64,000 nucleotides of DNA from Conidiobolus incongruus B7586. Lineage: Eukaryota; Entomophthoromycota; Entomophthoromycetes; Entomophthorales; Conidiobolaceae. The DNA is taken from positions 1-64,000 of the forward strand of contig JNEM01015157.1 of assembly GCA_000697335.1 (NCBI GenBank), read 5' to 3'. The position numbers and the translations under genes are program-made. Shown one piece after another: positions 51,231 to 63,225 of the stretch. Under the pieces are notes generated by a model. That model saw only the letters and a list, made by a program, of their open reading frames with translations, did no database searches and had not been told where the DNA came from. Position 1 is the first letter of the stretch, and every line of letters begins with the position of its first letter.

Positions 51231-52883
51231 TTACTCTCTGGAAATATCACGCCCATATAACAAGGTCTTTGTCCAATCTGACACTACCATAGTGCAGTTT
51301 CGGACCGAGAACAAATTGGACAAGTAGGCAGATCTCCAGAATAAGTGAGTGGCAACACCGCCAAAAGAATAGGTGCTGTTTAAAATGGGAATGTCTGCAA
51401 TGGCTTTTTCAGAGCCAATGTAGGCTAAAGAACCTTGATGAGTGTAGTGGAAGGGTTTTGTCCTTTGGATCATCTGCTCAATGATTTCAGATTGAGTCTT
51501 GGTACCTTCTAAATCAATCTGGCTCAAGCTCTTGAAAACACGAGCCAAATACTTACCCTGTTGGGAGGCTACCTGAGCAGTGGGAGCGTATTGAGTGGCA
51601 GCAGCATCACCCAAGACGAATATATTTTGACTACCGTTCATTAAAAGATGATCATTGACGACAATACCCCTGCGATTGGTTTGGATTTCAGGGAATTTCG
51701 AGGCCAAATCTCTGACAACGGGTCTCATTGTGTTACCAGCAGCCCAGACTAATAAGCCGTAAGGGATCTCTTCAAGTTCTTTCTGAGGATTCTGAACAAT
51801 GACAGACTTTTCTTTGATTTCCTTGACCATGGTGTTGTTGAGAATCTGAATGCCGTTTTCCTTGAAGGTGGATTCAGTGTAGTTGATCAATTGCTTAGAG
51901 AAGGAAGGTAAGACGTTGGACATGGCTTCAATCAACGTGATTTTAAATTTGCCAGCCATATCGGGATACCATTTCTTCAAGTCATCTTCGAGGAAGTCGT
52001 AAAGTTCGCCTGCATATTCCACACCAGTAGGACCTCCACCAACAACGACCATATGAAGAAGTCTCTCTTGTTCTTGGGATTCTTGACCTTCGAAGGCAGC
52101 AGTTTCTAAGCAGTCGCTAAGCTTTCTGCGGATTTGCTTGGCATGGTCGATTTCTTTCAAGAAACAAGCGTACTCCTTAACACCCTTGATGCCGAAGGTG
52201 GCAGTTTCTGCACCGCATCCAACTACTAAATAGTCATAATCTATAACACTGTTGTTCACAGTGCCCTGGATCTCTGAAGAGTCGGCAATAGTAATGCGGT
52301 TGTTTTCGGGATCAATATTCGTGCATTCTCCTTCAATAAATCTGACTTGGCCGGGCTTGTGTCTGGTAATATAGCGGATAGGCTCAACAATACTACGATG
52401 CTCCAAAGTACCTACTGTACAGCTTGGCAACAAGGGGGTAAATAAGAAGTAGTTTCTGGGAGAGACAACAGTGATATCATATTGGTTACTGTCAATAGCT
52501 TTTAAGAAGGAGACTGAGCCCCAGCCTGTTCCTAAAATAACGAGCTTCTTCTTTTGATCGGGATTAGGGGCGTCTTTATCGTTTTCAAGCAAGTAGGGCT
52601 TGGGGTGCTTGTGCATATAAGCGGCAATAAGGATATAAGCTAGAGTGAGCTGTAAACCTAGCACTGTACCTCTATAACCCCAGCGTAAACCCGTTTTAGC
52701 CCACTCGAATCTTCCTTGATTGTTTCCATTTGAATTCGTAGATTGAGAACGATAGGTTATGTGCTTGGAAAACTTTGAAGTATGTAATCTTGAATAAGCC
52801 TTGGTATTGAGCAATCTTGTTCCTATAAGCAAATAAGTAAACTGCTGGCTTTGTTTATCAGTTTTCATACCTATTCTAAACAT
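51231..52883 (-). CDS. NDE1: Type-II (alternative) NADH:ubiquinone oxidoreductase, copy B, membrane-anchored
   Basis: Same reaction as copy A. The frame is open from 52883 to 51231 (550 codons). However, 52870-52823 is almost certainly a 48-nt in-frame intron (GTATGA...CTTATAG), leaving exons 52883-52871 and 52822-51231 and 534 aa. Removing it turns an odd acidic/Gln stretch into a normal presequence (MFRIGTRLLNTKAYSRLHTS). A hydrophobic helix (about 52-74: GTVLGLQLTLAYILIAAY) follows, as in external enzymes Nde1/Nde2. The FAD motif VILGTGWGS begins near residue 99. The NADH motif MVVVGGGPTGVEYAGEL is at about 262-278. The quinone/FAD-side segment NIFVLGDAAATQYAPTAQVA follows, and the C-terminus is SVRNCTMVVSDWTKTLLYGR. 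The anchor suggests an intermembrane-space-facing enzyme. No EF-hand is seen. Confidence 0.95.
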   Translation of the reverse strand: MFRIGMKTDKQSQQFTYLLIGTRLLNTKAYSRLHTSKFSKHITYRSQSTNSNGNNQGRFEWAKTGLRWGYRGTVLGLQLTLAYILIAAYMHKHPKPYLLENDKDAPNPDQKKKLVILGTGWGSVSFLKAIDSNQYDITVVSPRNYFLFTPLLPSCTVGTLEHRSIVEPIRYITRHKPGQVRFIEGECTNIDPENNRITIADSSEIQGTVNNSVIDYDYLVVGCGAETATFGIKGVKEYACFLKEIDHAKQIRRKLSDCLETAAFEGQESQEQERLLHMVVVGGGPTGVEYAGELYDFLEDDLKKWYPDMAGKFKITLIEAMSNVLPSFSKQLINYTESTFKENGIQILNNTMVKEIKEKSVIVQNPQKELEEIPYGLLVWAAGNTMRPVVRDLASKFPEIQTNRRGIVVNDHLLMNGSQNIFVLGDAAATQYAPTAQVASQQGKYLARVFKSLSQIDLEGTKTQSEIIEQMIQRTKPFHYTHQGSLAYIGSEKAIADIPILNSTYSFGGVATHLFWRSAYLSNLFSVRNCTMVVSDWTKTLLYGRDISRE

Positions 52884-54849
52884 TTGGATAGTTATTTAAT
52901 TGAATATAATTAGATAATATTTTAGGTTGTATATTCAATTAATACTTCTGTAGGTGATTAAATAATATTGATTTTAAATAAAATAGAATTCAACTATTGG
53001 AATGGTGAAGTAAATATAGTTTCACAAGTCAATAGGGGTAGGTTATACAAATCTTCCAATATTCGAAAAGATGTTTTTTGATTATCCAAATGAGTGGATT
53101 GATGAGATTTAAGGTGTCCTAAATTTGGGAATCAATTTGAAAACTTTAACCAAAATAAAGCTGAACCAATTTCACATAATCGATTAAATTACCATTAGAT
53201 AGTCATCTATTAAATCATATGCACTAGCTATCATTTCAATGATTGATTAGTTTATATGATACACTCATCGCACATATACTAAATTAGCTCAAATACTGTA
53301 CAATTTTATCCTTAGTCTATAGAATGATGAAAAACACAAGATGTTTATTACATCATTAATTTTATCCATCTATATATGACAGAATCAGGATTATGAATAT
53401 TGGAAAATATTCATACTAACAGCAAATTATTACCCATTAGTTTTTGCAACTCAGATAATCAGATATAGAACATAAAAGAATATTTTGATAAAATAAACGA
53501 AGCCCCAGGATTTGTTGATAAGACCCTATCGATATATTGATTTCTCAGCCATGTGTAACTTGTGACAATCCAAGTAGGTCATATCTAATGTATCAATCCG
53601 AGTTTAGTATTCTTCAGATATTGCTAAGATAACATATGATATTATTGCTGTGTTGATGATATTTGCTCCTTGGATAGATTCAAAAGTGATAAAATCGATT
53701 ATGAAACTTTCAGAAATACTAATTATAAATTCTTTTATTCTTTAAAATGAAACCATAACCCATTAAATTATTGATAATACAAATAGCTTAATCCTGATAG
53801 CACATAAATGAATATATTAAGAATCATATAAATAAATAAAAACATTCATTTCATAAGAAATACCACATGATAATATAGAGATCCAAATCAATCTTAAATA
53901 CGGGTATTAACCATAATTAAATTAAAAAAATACATTTTCAACAGAATTTATATTTCAAATCATTTTGCAATATATAATAGCAATTCATAATTTTAATGAT
54001 TCAAAAGTCTAGAATATTTGATAATCATTTAGAGCATATTACTCTTTACCAATAATAGTGACACTCAAATAATCATTTATATAATCTAAATAATACAAGT
54101 TAAAAATCAATGATACTAATCAAACCGGGGCCAATTTATAAATAGAATAAAATTAAAATAACTAAATGATATATATATAATCAATATATCGTGATAATAA
54201 AATATCGACTAAATAATTTATAGAATCATTCCAACTTATTAGATATTGGTCTTTATTCTTTTAAATTATTATCATTGTAAGTATAAAATTTATGATAAAT
54301 ATAACGTTGTTTAATGGATTCAATCTGGATAAGCTTTTTTTATTCTTTATTATTCTAATTTTGATTATTTCACAATCAAAATAAATTTTTTTATTAAAAT
54401 TCAATTACTATTTTTATTAATATAATCAATAACACAATTGTAATAAATATTAATGGTATAATTTATTTAGTTGATTATTGAAAACGTCTCATTATAATTA
54501 GATAAAAAATAACAACATACTAGAAAGGAATATCAACTTATATAATATATCTTGTTAATAGAGATACATAATCTCTTGAAAAAGAAAATGATAAATGTTA
54601 ACCAAAAATATTAAAATTTAACCAAATTGTAATATAATTAGAGATTTTTAAAATTGTTTCAAAGCATGTTCTAATAGAAGTCTTTACTTTGAATTGTTAA
54701 ATCATTATTCAATAGGTATTTGAAAATTGTTCTATATTTCTATAAATTTTTGATTTTCCAAATATATTTGATCAATATAATTTTGATATATTACTTTGTA
54801 ATTTAAATAATGGGAATTTATTGCAATTGAAAAAAATAAACATTTTAAT
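52884..54849. other. AT-rich intergenic region
   Basis: Holds the promoter of NADH dehydrogenase copy B. No gene or structured element is recognised. Confidence 0.5.
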
Positions 54850-56064
54850 ATATAATATGTAAAAATAATAATTTCTTTTATTTCTAATAACTTTTTGCTA
54901 TACTTTTAGCAAAGATTTAACACCTAAAAAATAGTTCTTTTTATTAAAGACTAAAATTTAATGTTTCACAAACCAATTAAATTTTCCTGTAGAAATTTTC
55001 TTTCTTATAAGTTAGTTTTTTAATTACCTAAAACAATTATAATTACATAAGTTATAATTTAAAGAATATACTAGATGTAGTAGTTTTTTCTAGTTATTTT
55101 TAATTAAAAAGTTTTTTACAACTTTAAATTTATATATTTTACAATTATTATACAAAATAATAGGTTTTCTCAAATTATATTGAGAATACTAATTAGAAAT
55201 AATTTTATTTAAAAAAGAAATATAAAATTTATTATTAATTAATTTTCCTTCAAAAACTAAATAAGAATAGTATATGTTATTATAATCTATTATAACAATT
55301 AACATTTACTTATTAATAAAGTGTTTATTTAAAGGAATTTATAGAGAAAGTTAATTTAACTTAATCTAACACTTTGATTTATATTTTAATAAAAGATTAT
55401 ATAAAAGAATTTAAAATTCATTAATTATAATAATTTACTATAAAAGTTTTAGTTTCTAGCTATACCTTAGTAAGTTTTATTTAATAATAGCTATTCTAAC
55501 TTTTTTTAAGTTTTAGTTAAATTATAAAGTATTTATTTTATATTTTTATTAATTAATTTTAATTTAAACTTTAATATATATAAAATACTTGTGTAACTAA
55601 TATTAAAGTATCTTAATAATTTTTTAACTAAAATAAAAAGGTACTTTTCAATATATTTTTTTACTTTATTAACAATTAAAAAAGTAACAGTTAAAATTAA
55701 TTTTTTAGATTTTAATAAATTTTAGGTAATTTTTTTTAGCTTTAAAATAATTTACCTAGCAATAAATTGTTGATTTAAATAATACTTTATTATTAAAAGC
55801 TACTTATAAATTTTAAATGATTTTAAAGGGTTTATAGTTAAGTTTTACTAATACTAAAATAAAAAACTTTTGATGGTTACTATTTAATTTAAGCATAATT
55901 AAATTAAATAACTAATTTTAAAAAATTATTTTTTTAATCAAAAAAGTTATTATATATATATATATATAATTTAAAACTATTTATTTTCTTATTTGTTTTA
56001 TATATATTTTTTTATTTGAAACTAATAATATATTTGAAAAATCAGAAATTAAAAAATTTCCTAT
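54850..56064 (+). repeat. Interspersed repeat, copy 1 (right end certain, left end not)
   Basis: 55758-56064 matches the reverse complement of 63675-64000 over its whole length with scattered differences and different lengths of the internal TA run. Both end at the same place (...CAGAAATTAAAAAATTTCC), which marks a true element boundary. The left limit is unknown because copy 2 runs off the window. The visibly GC-poor block from about 54850 may all belong to it. No coding frame survives. Class undetermined. Confidence 0.75.
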
Positions 56065-56211
56065 CTCTTTAATTCTATGGTAATATCTACATTTGTAAAA
56101 AATTGAATAAAAAATTAATCCCATAATTGTAATTGGTTGGGAGATAAGTTAAAGTCATAATGAAGAGGTCAAATCATTATTTGACATTGATCAACTTAAT
56201 TATAAATTAAA

Positions 56212-57173
56212 ATGAATAAAATTTTTAAAAATATTAAATTGAATCAAATATTTAAGTTTAAAACAACATCCAATTCAAGGAATTTTTCAAGCATTCACGA
56301 GAATTTATTAAGCAACAAAACCGATCCTTATTTTAAGTACAAAGTAAGCTTCTTAGCTCTAATGCCTATTTGTTCTTTGTATTTGGGAATTTGGCAAATT
56401 AAAAGATTGAAGTGGAAGGAAGATTTAATTGAAAAAATGCAACAAAAAATTTCCCAAGATCCTATGCTTCTACCCACTCATTTTACCTCTGAACTCTATG
56501 ACGAATTAGAATTCCGCCCAGTCATCCTCAGAGGAAAGTATTTATGTGATAAGGATATTTTGGTTGGACTTAGAAATCATGAAGGCAAATCTGGATACGT
56601 TGTATATACTCCATTTCAAAGAGAAGATGCCGATCAGATCATTCTTGTTCGTAGGGGCTGGATTGAAAAGAGTATGAAAGATCATGTCAAACCTAACAAT
56701 GATACTGTTACCATCAAAGCACAGATTAGAAAGGGAGAAAAACCCAATTCCTATACTCCTCCTAATAATCCTCAAGCTGGTCAATGGTTTTATGTTGATG
56801 TTGAACAAATGGCTGAATTTGCTGGAACTGCTCCCATCTTAGTTGATGCCATCGCTGGTAACTTTTAATTCTTTCTTATCTCAATTTATCTCTAAATATC
56901 TTTTTCAAACTTTAGATCACTCTCCCAGTTTAAATAACCGCTTAATTCTTCAGGGTGTCCCAATTGGTAGAAGTGATGAAGTCAGCTTTTATAATCACCA
57001 TGCTCAATATGCTTTCACTTGGTAAATCGCTCATTTATTCCCACGATCATCATATTAACAATCTATTCAATAGGCTTTCATTAAGTGTAGTCACTACAGT
57101 GATGTTATATCAATTTGTTAAGAAAAAGCCCAATTTGCCAGACTTCAAAAAAGCTAGAAACATTAAATTTTGA
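56212..57173 (+). CDS. SHY1: SURF1/Shy1, cytochrome c oxidase assembly factor
   Basis: Inner-membrane protein needed for haem insertion into Cox1 and complex IV assembly. Exons are 56212-56857, 56916-57021 and 57074-57173, giving 283 aa (human SURF1 is 300). An N-terminal presequence (basic, to about residue 30) is followed by TM1 (about 44-64: VSFLALMPICSLYLGIWQIKR, with the GxWQxxR-type family motif). The intermembrane-space domain has LEFRPVILRGKY, VYTPF and ILVRRGWI. The end of that domain is NHHAQYAFTW, the family's NNHLxYxxTW motif, split by intron 2. TM2 (about 250-266) is followed by a short basic tail. Both introns (58 and 52 nt) are needed to reach the conserved C-terminus. Confidence 0.95.
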
Positions 57174-57355
57174 TCTGAAATTATTTATTATAAAAATATT
57201 TAAAATAAATCTGCAATTATTATACTGTTATTTTTTTATAATACTCATTTAATCAATATATTAAATGATATATCCCATAATTTATTATGAATTTAAAATG
57301 TCCATAAATTTATTCATACCTGACTTTATTTATTATTTATTATTTCATTTAATAA

Positions 57356-58864
57356 ATGGACCAATTTCCATTATTACTACCTAATAATCCAAATTATACT
57401 CATTCTTATGACTTTGTCACTATTTATATATGTTCCAGATATCAGTACTTTGCAGTAATTTAATAATATATTTAGGGGAATGAATACTTTATTGATATCC
57501 GAGATGTTGATTGGAAAGGGAATGATTTAAGTAAAATTTAAATTTGTTGCGACTTAGAGTGTTTTTTGAGACAATATAAATTTGAATTATATAAACCCTT
57601 TTTACTATACTTTGGATTTATTTAAAAATGGTCAATCATTTTATGATTCAGAAATTTCAATTGTTTAAAGATTTGGAGTCCTTTTTGATATATTTAATAA
57701 ATATGATGGTGTGAATTAAACCAATGTTTATATAGAATAATTATCAAAATTAGCTCTATACGAAGAACATTCAGCTGATCGTCTTAATCATTTGAATTTG
57801 AAATGGTTTAAATGTGATTTACTTGAAAACATTATTTTAGGATTTTAATAAATGAATCAAAATGAAATTTAATTTATCAATAATCAGTTTACACATTATC
57901 AATTTAAATCAATTACATTATGTTTAATATTTATTTTGTATTTTTATAATATGTTTTTAGATAGCTTCAATGGTGTGCGCCAAGTCATATTACAAATAGA
58001 TTATGATTATCCCAATCTATCGCCAGTTATCATCTGTCCAAATCTCTTTTTACTATGTCTTCTAACTCTGAAAAATCTTTTACCAATTATCTTAATATAT
58101 GCATTATAGCAAGAAAAAGTTGACTAGATTGGCTATTGTCAAGTTTATCAAATATCATAGGAATTAGATAAATATAATAGCTTTTGGAATGTCATTGAAG
58201 TTGTTGATAAAAACACTTTTGTTGATCCAAATCCTATTCAGCGGCACCATACAAAGCTTAGAATATTCTTAGGTATAATAGCTCTTTTGTTTGTATTATT
58301 TTATATTCATTAATTAATATTTTGTTTTTTAGAGAATATGTGCTATATAGAGTAATATATCAATCCTAATATACCTTAATCCATTCCACATTATAGATTA
58401 TAAAGTTCAGAGAATAAATTAAAATATATCAAAAATATTATTTAAAAAAAGTATTAATGAATGGTGAATTAACTTATATATATAATATTACTCAGTATTC
58501 ATAATGAATTTATTTTAGGGACTCTAATGAACTAACTTGTTATAATTTCCAAAACAATTGAGAGATATGTAAGATATATAAATTGTGTGATAATGGGGAA
58601 AGTAGCCAAGGTTCTAATATGTTGCAATCTGAATGCTACTGTATATGTTATGAATACAAATCATATCAAACAGACGAAGTCAGCATTCTTATATTTAGCT
58701 GTGATTATGATCATTTCTGTTTAATCAAGGTATATTAATATAAATGCTCTATTACATCATATACTTGTATTACAATTTTACTACAGTGGATAAAATTTTT
58801 GCCAACTTCTAGAAAAAGATTTCAAAGTTTGTTTGGGCAATACTTTATATGTCAATATGTATGA
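57356..58864 (+). pseudogene. Decayed multi-exon gene, probably a membrane/cysteine-rich protein
   Basis: Long coding-like stretches run on the plus strand but are broken by roughly ten in-frame stops and at least one frame change. 57356-57844 is open apart from stops (DIRDVDWKGND, LALYEEHSADRLNHLNLKW). About 57957-58090 reads SFNGVRQVILQIDYDYPNLS then hydrophobic residues. About 58170-58275 reads LDKYNSFWNVIEVVDKNTFV. The last two exons (to 58729 and 58787-58864) flank a normal 57-nt intron. They encode a cysteine-rich segment (CKIYKLCDNGES, ECYCICYEYKSYQ) and a basic tail. No family is recognised. A gene still active with exons I mis-set is possible for the 3' part, where a CTAAC branch site precedes an alternative acceptor at about 58561. 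Confidence 0.5.
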
Positions 58865-59227
58865 TTCAAACATTCAAATTATTCATTTCATAATTTAAGG
58901 AACCTATAACAGTTATAATAACGTATTGCTCTATTATTAAAATATATAATGGAATTGAAATATTTGACGAATATCAAGATAGTTAGTTAAATCAGATTGA
59001 CAGGAATATGAAGCCAATGGATTATATTTTATTATATCATCCAAAATAATAAGATAATGATGATCAAACATATCATTCAATAAATTATATAATATCATTT
59101 ATAATAAAATATACAGAAATCAAGTAATATAAATTCAAATAAATGCCAGAATTTCTTTGAAATATTATTGTAAAAAGAACAGATTGGATTCAATTTACAA
59201 ACTTCTATTGCTGGTATTTGACTTAAT

Positions 59228-60242
59228 CTAAAGCAGCTTGTCGCCTTCTTCTACATTGCGGAAGTCAAGTACAATCACTTCACCAGCATTATCTGTTTCT
59301 TCTTGTACAAGCTGAGTGAGTGCTTTGAGATTTCCAGGATTGAAAAGTGCAACCTAGAAACCATTGTTAAATTTTACACAAATACACACGCTAAAATATA
59401 ATTACCATTTCAACGGGCTTACTCATTTTGCACTCTTCAATAGAGCTGATCAAAGTCTTCAGTTTGGGTTCGATAGATTTATAATTGCTGCTTGGAATGA
59501 GGATTCTAGCTCGGATTTGGGCTCTTGTAATTGGTAAAATCTCACTCGATTGAAGAAGCTTGATACCTTCCAAAGCCTTTAGAAATTGTTAGTTAATGAA
59601 TAAATCCTAAGATGAATATATTACCTGCTGCTTAGCGTTTTTATTAGGATTAACATTGAAGTGCACTTCTTGCAAGGCCTTTTCAATAAGAGTTATAGGG
59701 TAAGGTCTATTGTTACGGGGGTTGATAGTCATGTCCGAGATGTGATTAATAATATCCTTGAGCAAGTTAGTGCTCTGGTGTTGACGCTCTTTCTCACCCT
59801 TTTGCAATTCACCCTTCTTTAAAATCTATAAAACTGTCAGTATGGAAATTTAATAATTGAAAAAGAGTATCTTACCTCCTTAATAACTTTCATTTTATCA
59901 TCGGTATTAAAGCACTTTTTGATATCTTCTTTTTTAGAGACTTCGCCCTTGGATACATTAGTAAAGATTTCTTCTATCTGTAATACTTCGTCCAGATCAG
60001 TTTCACTATATTAACTAATATTAACTCATCAATACAAACCAATATAAGTTGATATTACACATTATTACGCCATTCCATCACTTTGTTATTATAACAAGCT
60101 AATTCAAATCGTTTGCCACCTTTTTTAAGACGAACAACAGATACATTAGTTAATCTATTGATGACATAATTTAATATTAAAGATATTAAATGAATAAATT
60201 TATATATTACTTGATTTGATTAGAAGGTTGAAATAAAGACAT
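59228..60242 (-). CDS. SDO1: Ribosome maturation protein SBDS/Sdo1
   Basis: With the GTPase Efl1 it releases Tif6/eIF6 from pre-60S subunits in the cytoplasm. There are six exons: 60242-60211, 60154-60059, 60005-59876, 59825-59625, 59576-59406 and 59353-59228, all in phase, giving 251 aa (human SBDS is 250). It begins [20 protein letters not shown], closely matching the family start. The FYSH domain (about 1-95) contains [19 protein letters not shown] and [22 protein letters not shown]. Domain II has the [17 protein letters not shown] helix, and domain III is ferredoxin-like ([10 protein letters not shown] ... VEMVALFNPG). All three domains are complete. Its 3' end faces the decayed gene upstream on the other strand. 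Confidence 0.97.
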
Positions 60243-61897
60243 GATTAAATAAAATATTTATTTATAAAATTTTTTAAACTAAATGAGGTTTATATAGATT
60301 ATACTTATATCAAATTTCAAATGATCTATCTTAATATATTCTGTAAATGACAATACTAATTATGGGTTTGATGACATGATCAATTCCTAAATTAGTATAA
60401 TCAATTAACAATATCTTATTTTAAATGAGATTTAGAAATTAATAAAATATTAATATTTCAGAAGTTTATATAATATATCTACGTTTCTGATCTATATTAA
60501 AATAAGATTAATTTTTATATCTTAAATTCTATTAAATAAATCTAATGATATTATTAAAATTTGATTCAGTTAAAAATAGTAGAAAAATTGAATTAGTATC
60601 ATTTTTCTTCGCTTTCGACTATATTTCAATATCAATCAAGAACATTACTCTGAAAAACAGCTTCAAACTAACTCAACCATAGCTACTGTTAGTAGAGAGC
60701 TAGATTTAATGACTGATTTAACTTTAATATTGATTGATCAATAATTCGGTTTACCTAAAATAAACAAATAATGATCATTTATCAAAGATCCTAGTTTTTA
60801 ATGAAAACACAGATTTAAATATGCATTATGATAACTAGATAATTAATTTTTAATTAAATATTAATCTAAAAATATATTTTATAATTTGGTTTTATTTCGA
60901 TTGTTTGGCTTTTAGGATATATATATATATATATATATATAAATTGATAAAATTTATTTCTAATATTTTGATAGTTAAAGAGTAACATTATTTAAATGGA
61001 ATCATTTTTATAAAGTATTACGACATAATAGAGAAGATACTTGTGTGAATTTAATAAATTATAGTTGGATTTAAATTTTCAAATTGAAAATTTAATCAAT
61101 AATTAATTACCGCTTTTTATTTGGTATATGCTTTAAAATATTCATATTTGATAGAAAATAGTATGAATATGTAAGATTATACTTGGATGACTTTGATAAT
61201 AATTGAAATTTTATGGGCCGTATTTTAGATATTTAAAATTAATAAAAGGATATTTCATTTAACAATTTTAAAACATTAATAAACTGATATTTTATTCAGT
61301 GAATAGATAATGAATGGGACAAAAGTTGAATTGATATATTAAAAATATTTTCCATTAATTGGTCAAAAAATATGATTAAAAAATGTAAACATCCTATCAG
61401 TGTATCATTAGATTGAATATACGAATAATCTTTATGGTAACAAATATAATTATTGATTTAGATCTTTTAAATATAGATTTTATTAGAATTGAATATATTA
61501 GAATGTTGATAAATTTTAAATTAGATGTTATTTTGTTTCGTTTTATTATCATCATTTATATTTCATCAATTTCAAATTTCAAACCCTTAAATTATTATTG
61601 AAAATTGTTATAAAGCATTCATAACTGATATAGAATTTGAAGTTTTGTCCATAATAAATTATTTTGACGAACATAGATATTTACATAAATGGATTAAATA
61701 ATATATCAATTGAAATATGATTGTTTGTAAATTTCAACAGGATCAAATATTTCGCAAGTTGAACATGTTTTGTTACGATGTGCATTTTATGAAAAAGGAA
61801 AAGACTTAAATGATTTGGGACGATTTAATTGGTCCACTGCGTTTTATTAAATGTTTATTAGATCAAATTACTTGATTTAATTATATTGAGGTTGGGG
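60243..61897. other. Divergent AT-rich region between SBDS and ALG5
   Basis: Contains an AT run at 60917-60941 and a 62-codon plus-strand frame at 61413 without recognisable features. No supported gene. Confidence 0.5.
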
Positions 61898-61917
61898 TAT
61901 ATAAGCAAGTTGAGTCA
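61898..61917 (+). promoter_or_regulatory. TATA-like box and AP-1/Gcn4-type site upstream of ALG5
   Basis: TATATAAG (61898-61905) is followed by a perfect TGAGTCA (61911-61917), about 155-175 bases upstream of the ALG5 ATG at 62072. TGA(C/G)TCA is the fungal bZIP (Gcn4/Yap/AP-1) consensus. Function is inferred. Confidence 0.35.
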
Positions 61918-62071
61918 CAATGGAATTTGGAATTTTAACCTACTAACTCATGTTCAATTAAATATATAATTTTTGATTCATTGACATACTATAAATTACA
62001 TAAGTACTATATAATCTTCTCTAATCTAATTACTCATTCATAATCGATATATAATTGTAATCAATTAGAAA

Positions 62072-63225
62072 ATGCTCACTTCATTTATTAATTTAATTAC
62101 TGGCTTTGGTTTAACTAGTCTAATATTTGTATCACTGGTAGGTATGATCCCTATATAAAATAAATATACTTGCTTATTTACTCTTTTTGCTATTTTTATT
62201 TATCATATTCAGGCACTTTTATATCGTGGTTATCACACTAAACCACGTCAACCTACAAAAAGGGAAAGGTATTATTATACCTCAGAATCCGATCTTTTTA
62301 ACGAGAAAAAGAGCATTGCAAGTATTACAAACCCTTGTGAACTTACTCTTACCGTCGTTGTACCAGCTTATAATGAAACTGAGCGTTTGCCAGTGATGAT
62401 AGAGGATGCGGCTGAGTATCTTAAAGAGCAACAGCAAAAAGATCCTGATTTCAAATATGAGATTATTATTGTTGATGATGGGTCTAAAGATAATACTTCG
62501 GAGACTGCCCTTATTTCCGCTTCTCAGCATAATATTCAAGAACACTTAAAAGTGATTAAATTAGAGTTTAATAGAGGAAAAGGGGGTGCTGTAACACAGG
62601 TAAGTAGATTATAACTAATTAAATATATTTACTTATACAGTATAGGGTACTTTGGCTGCTCGTGGAAAATATATTTTATTTGCTGATGCGGATGGTGCTA
62701 CTAAATTTTCAGATATTGAGCATTTGATCAAAAAGATGGATCAGGTGATTGACCAAGGCTATGGTGTGGTTATTGGATCTAGAGCTCATTTAGTCGGTAC
62801 AAATGCCATTGTTAAGGTATTAATATATTTCAGGTTATATGCACGTAATATTTATTTGTCTGTAGAGAACTGCTTTAAGAAGCTTTTTAATGTATGGTTT
62901 TCATACTTATCTCCATCTACTTGGCATTCGAGGTATTAGGGATACTCAATGTGGTTTCAAGCTATTTTCCAGAAAATCTGCATATATAATCTTTTCCAAT
63001 CTACGCACGGAAAGATGGATTTTTGATATTGAAGCCCTACTACTCGCAAAATTATTTAGAATGCCTATTGCCGAAGTAAATGTGAATTGGCATGAAGTGG
63101 CAGGTTCCAAAATCAACATCATCAAAGATGCAATCAAAATGGCTTTAGACTTACTGATGATTCGACTCTGCTATTCTGTTGGAGTATGGAAAGTTACTAA
63201 CCCTTATCAAACTAAAACTAAATGA
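62072..63225 (+). CDS. ALG5: Dolichyl-phosphate beta-glucosyltransferase (Alg5)
   Basis: Makes dolichyl-phosphate-glucose from UDP-glucose at the cytosolic face of the ER, the donor for the last glucoses of the N-glycan precursor. Exons are 62072-62137, 62213-62599, 62646-62816 and 62866-63225, giving 327 aa (yeast 334, human 324). An N-terminal membrane helix (about 5-28) is followed by a family-2 (GT-A) glycosyltransferase domain. VVVPAYNETERLP is the donor-binding start. IIIVDDGSKDNT and FNRGKGGAVTQG follow. ILFADADGATKFSD carries the DxD-type metal site. GSRAHL, GIRDTQCGFKLF and ERWIFDIEAL are Alg5 signatures. Intron 3 (49 nt) looks open in one frame, but splicing is required to give RTALRSFLMYGFH. 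The C-terminal part is amphipathic, as in the family. Confidence 0.96.

Noticed and set aside
57338-57567. Micro-introns of 21-27 nt in the decayed gene
   Set aside because: GT...AG pairs can be drawn at these sizes, but every confident intron in the window is 48 nt or more, and the lengths divisible by three fit simple in-frame stops in a relic.
62817-62865. Open reading through intron 3 of ALG5
   Set aside because: The frame is open for 49 nt by chance, but only splicing gives the conserved RTALRSFLMYGFH and GIRDTQCGFKLF.
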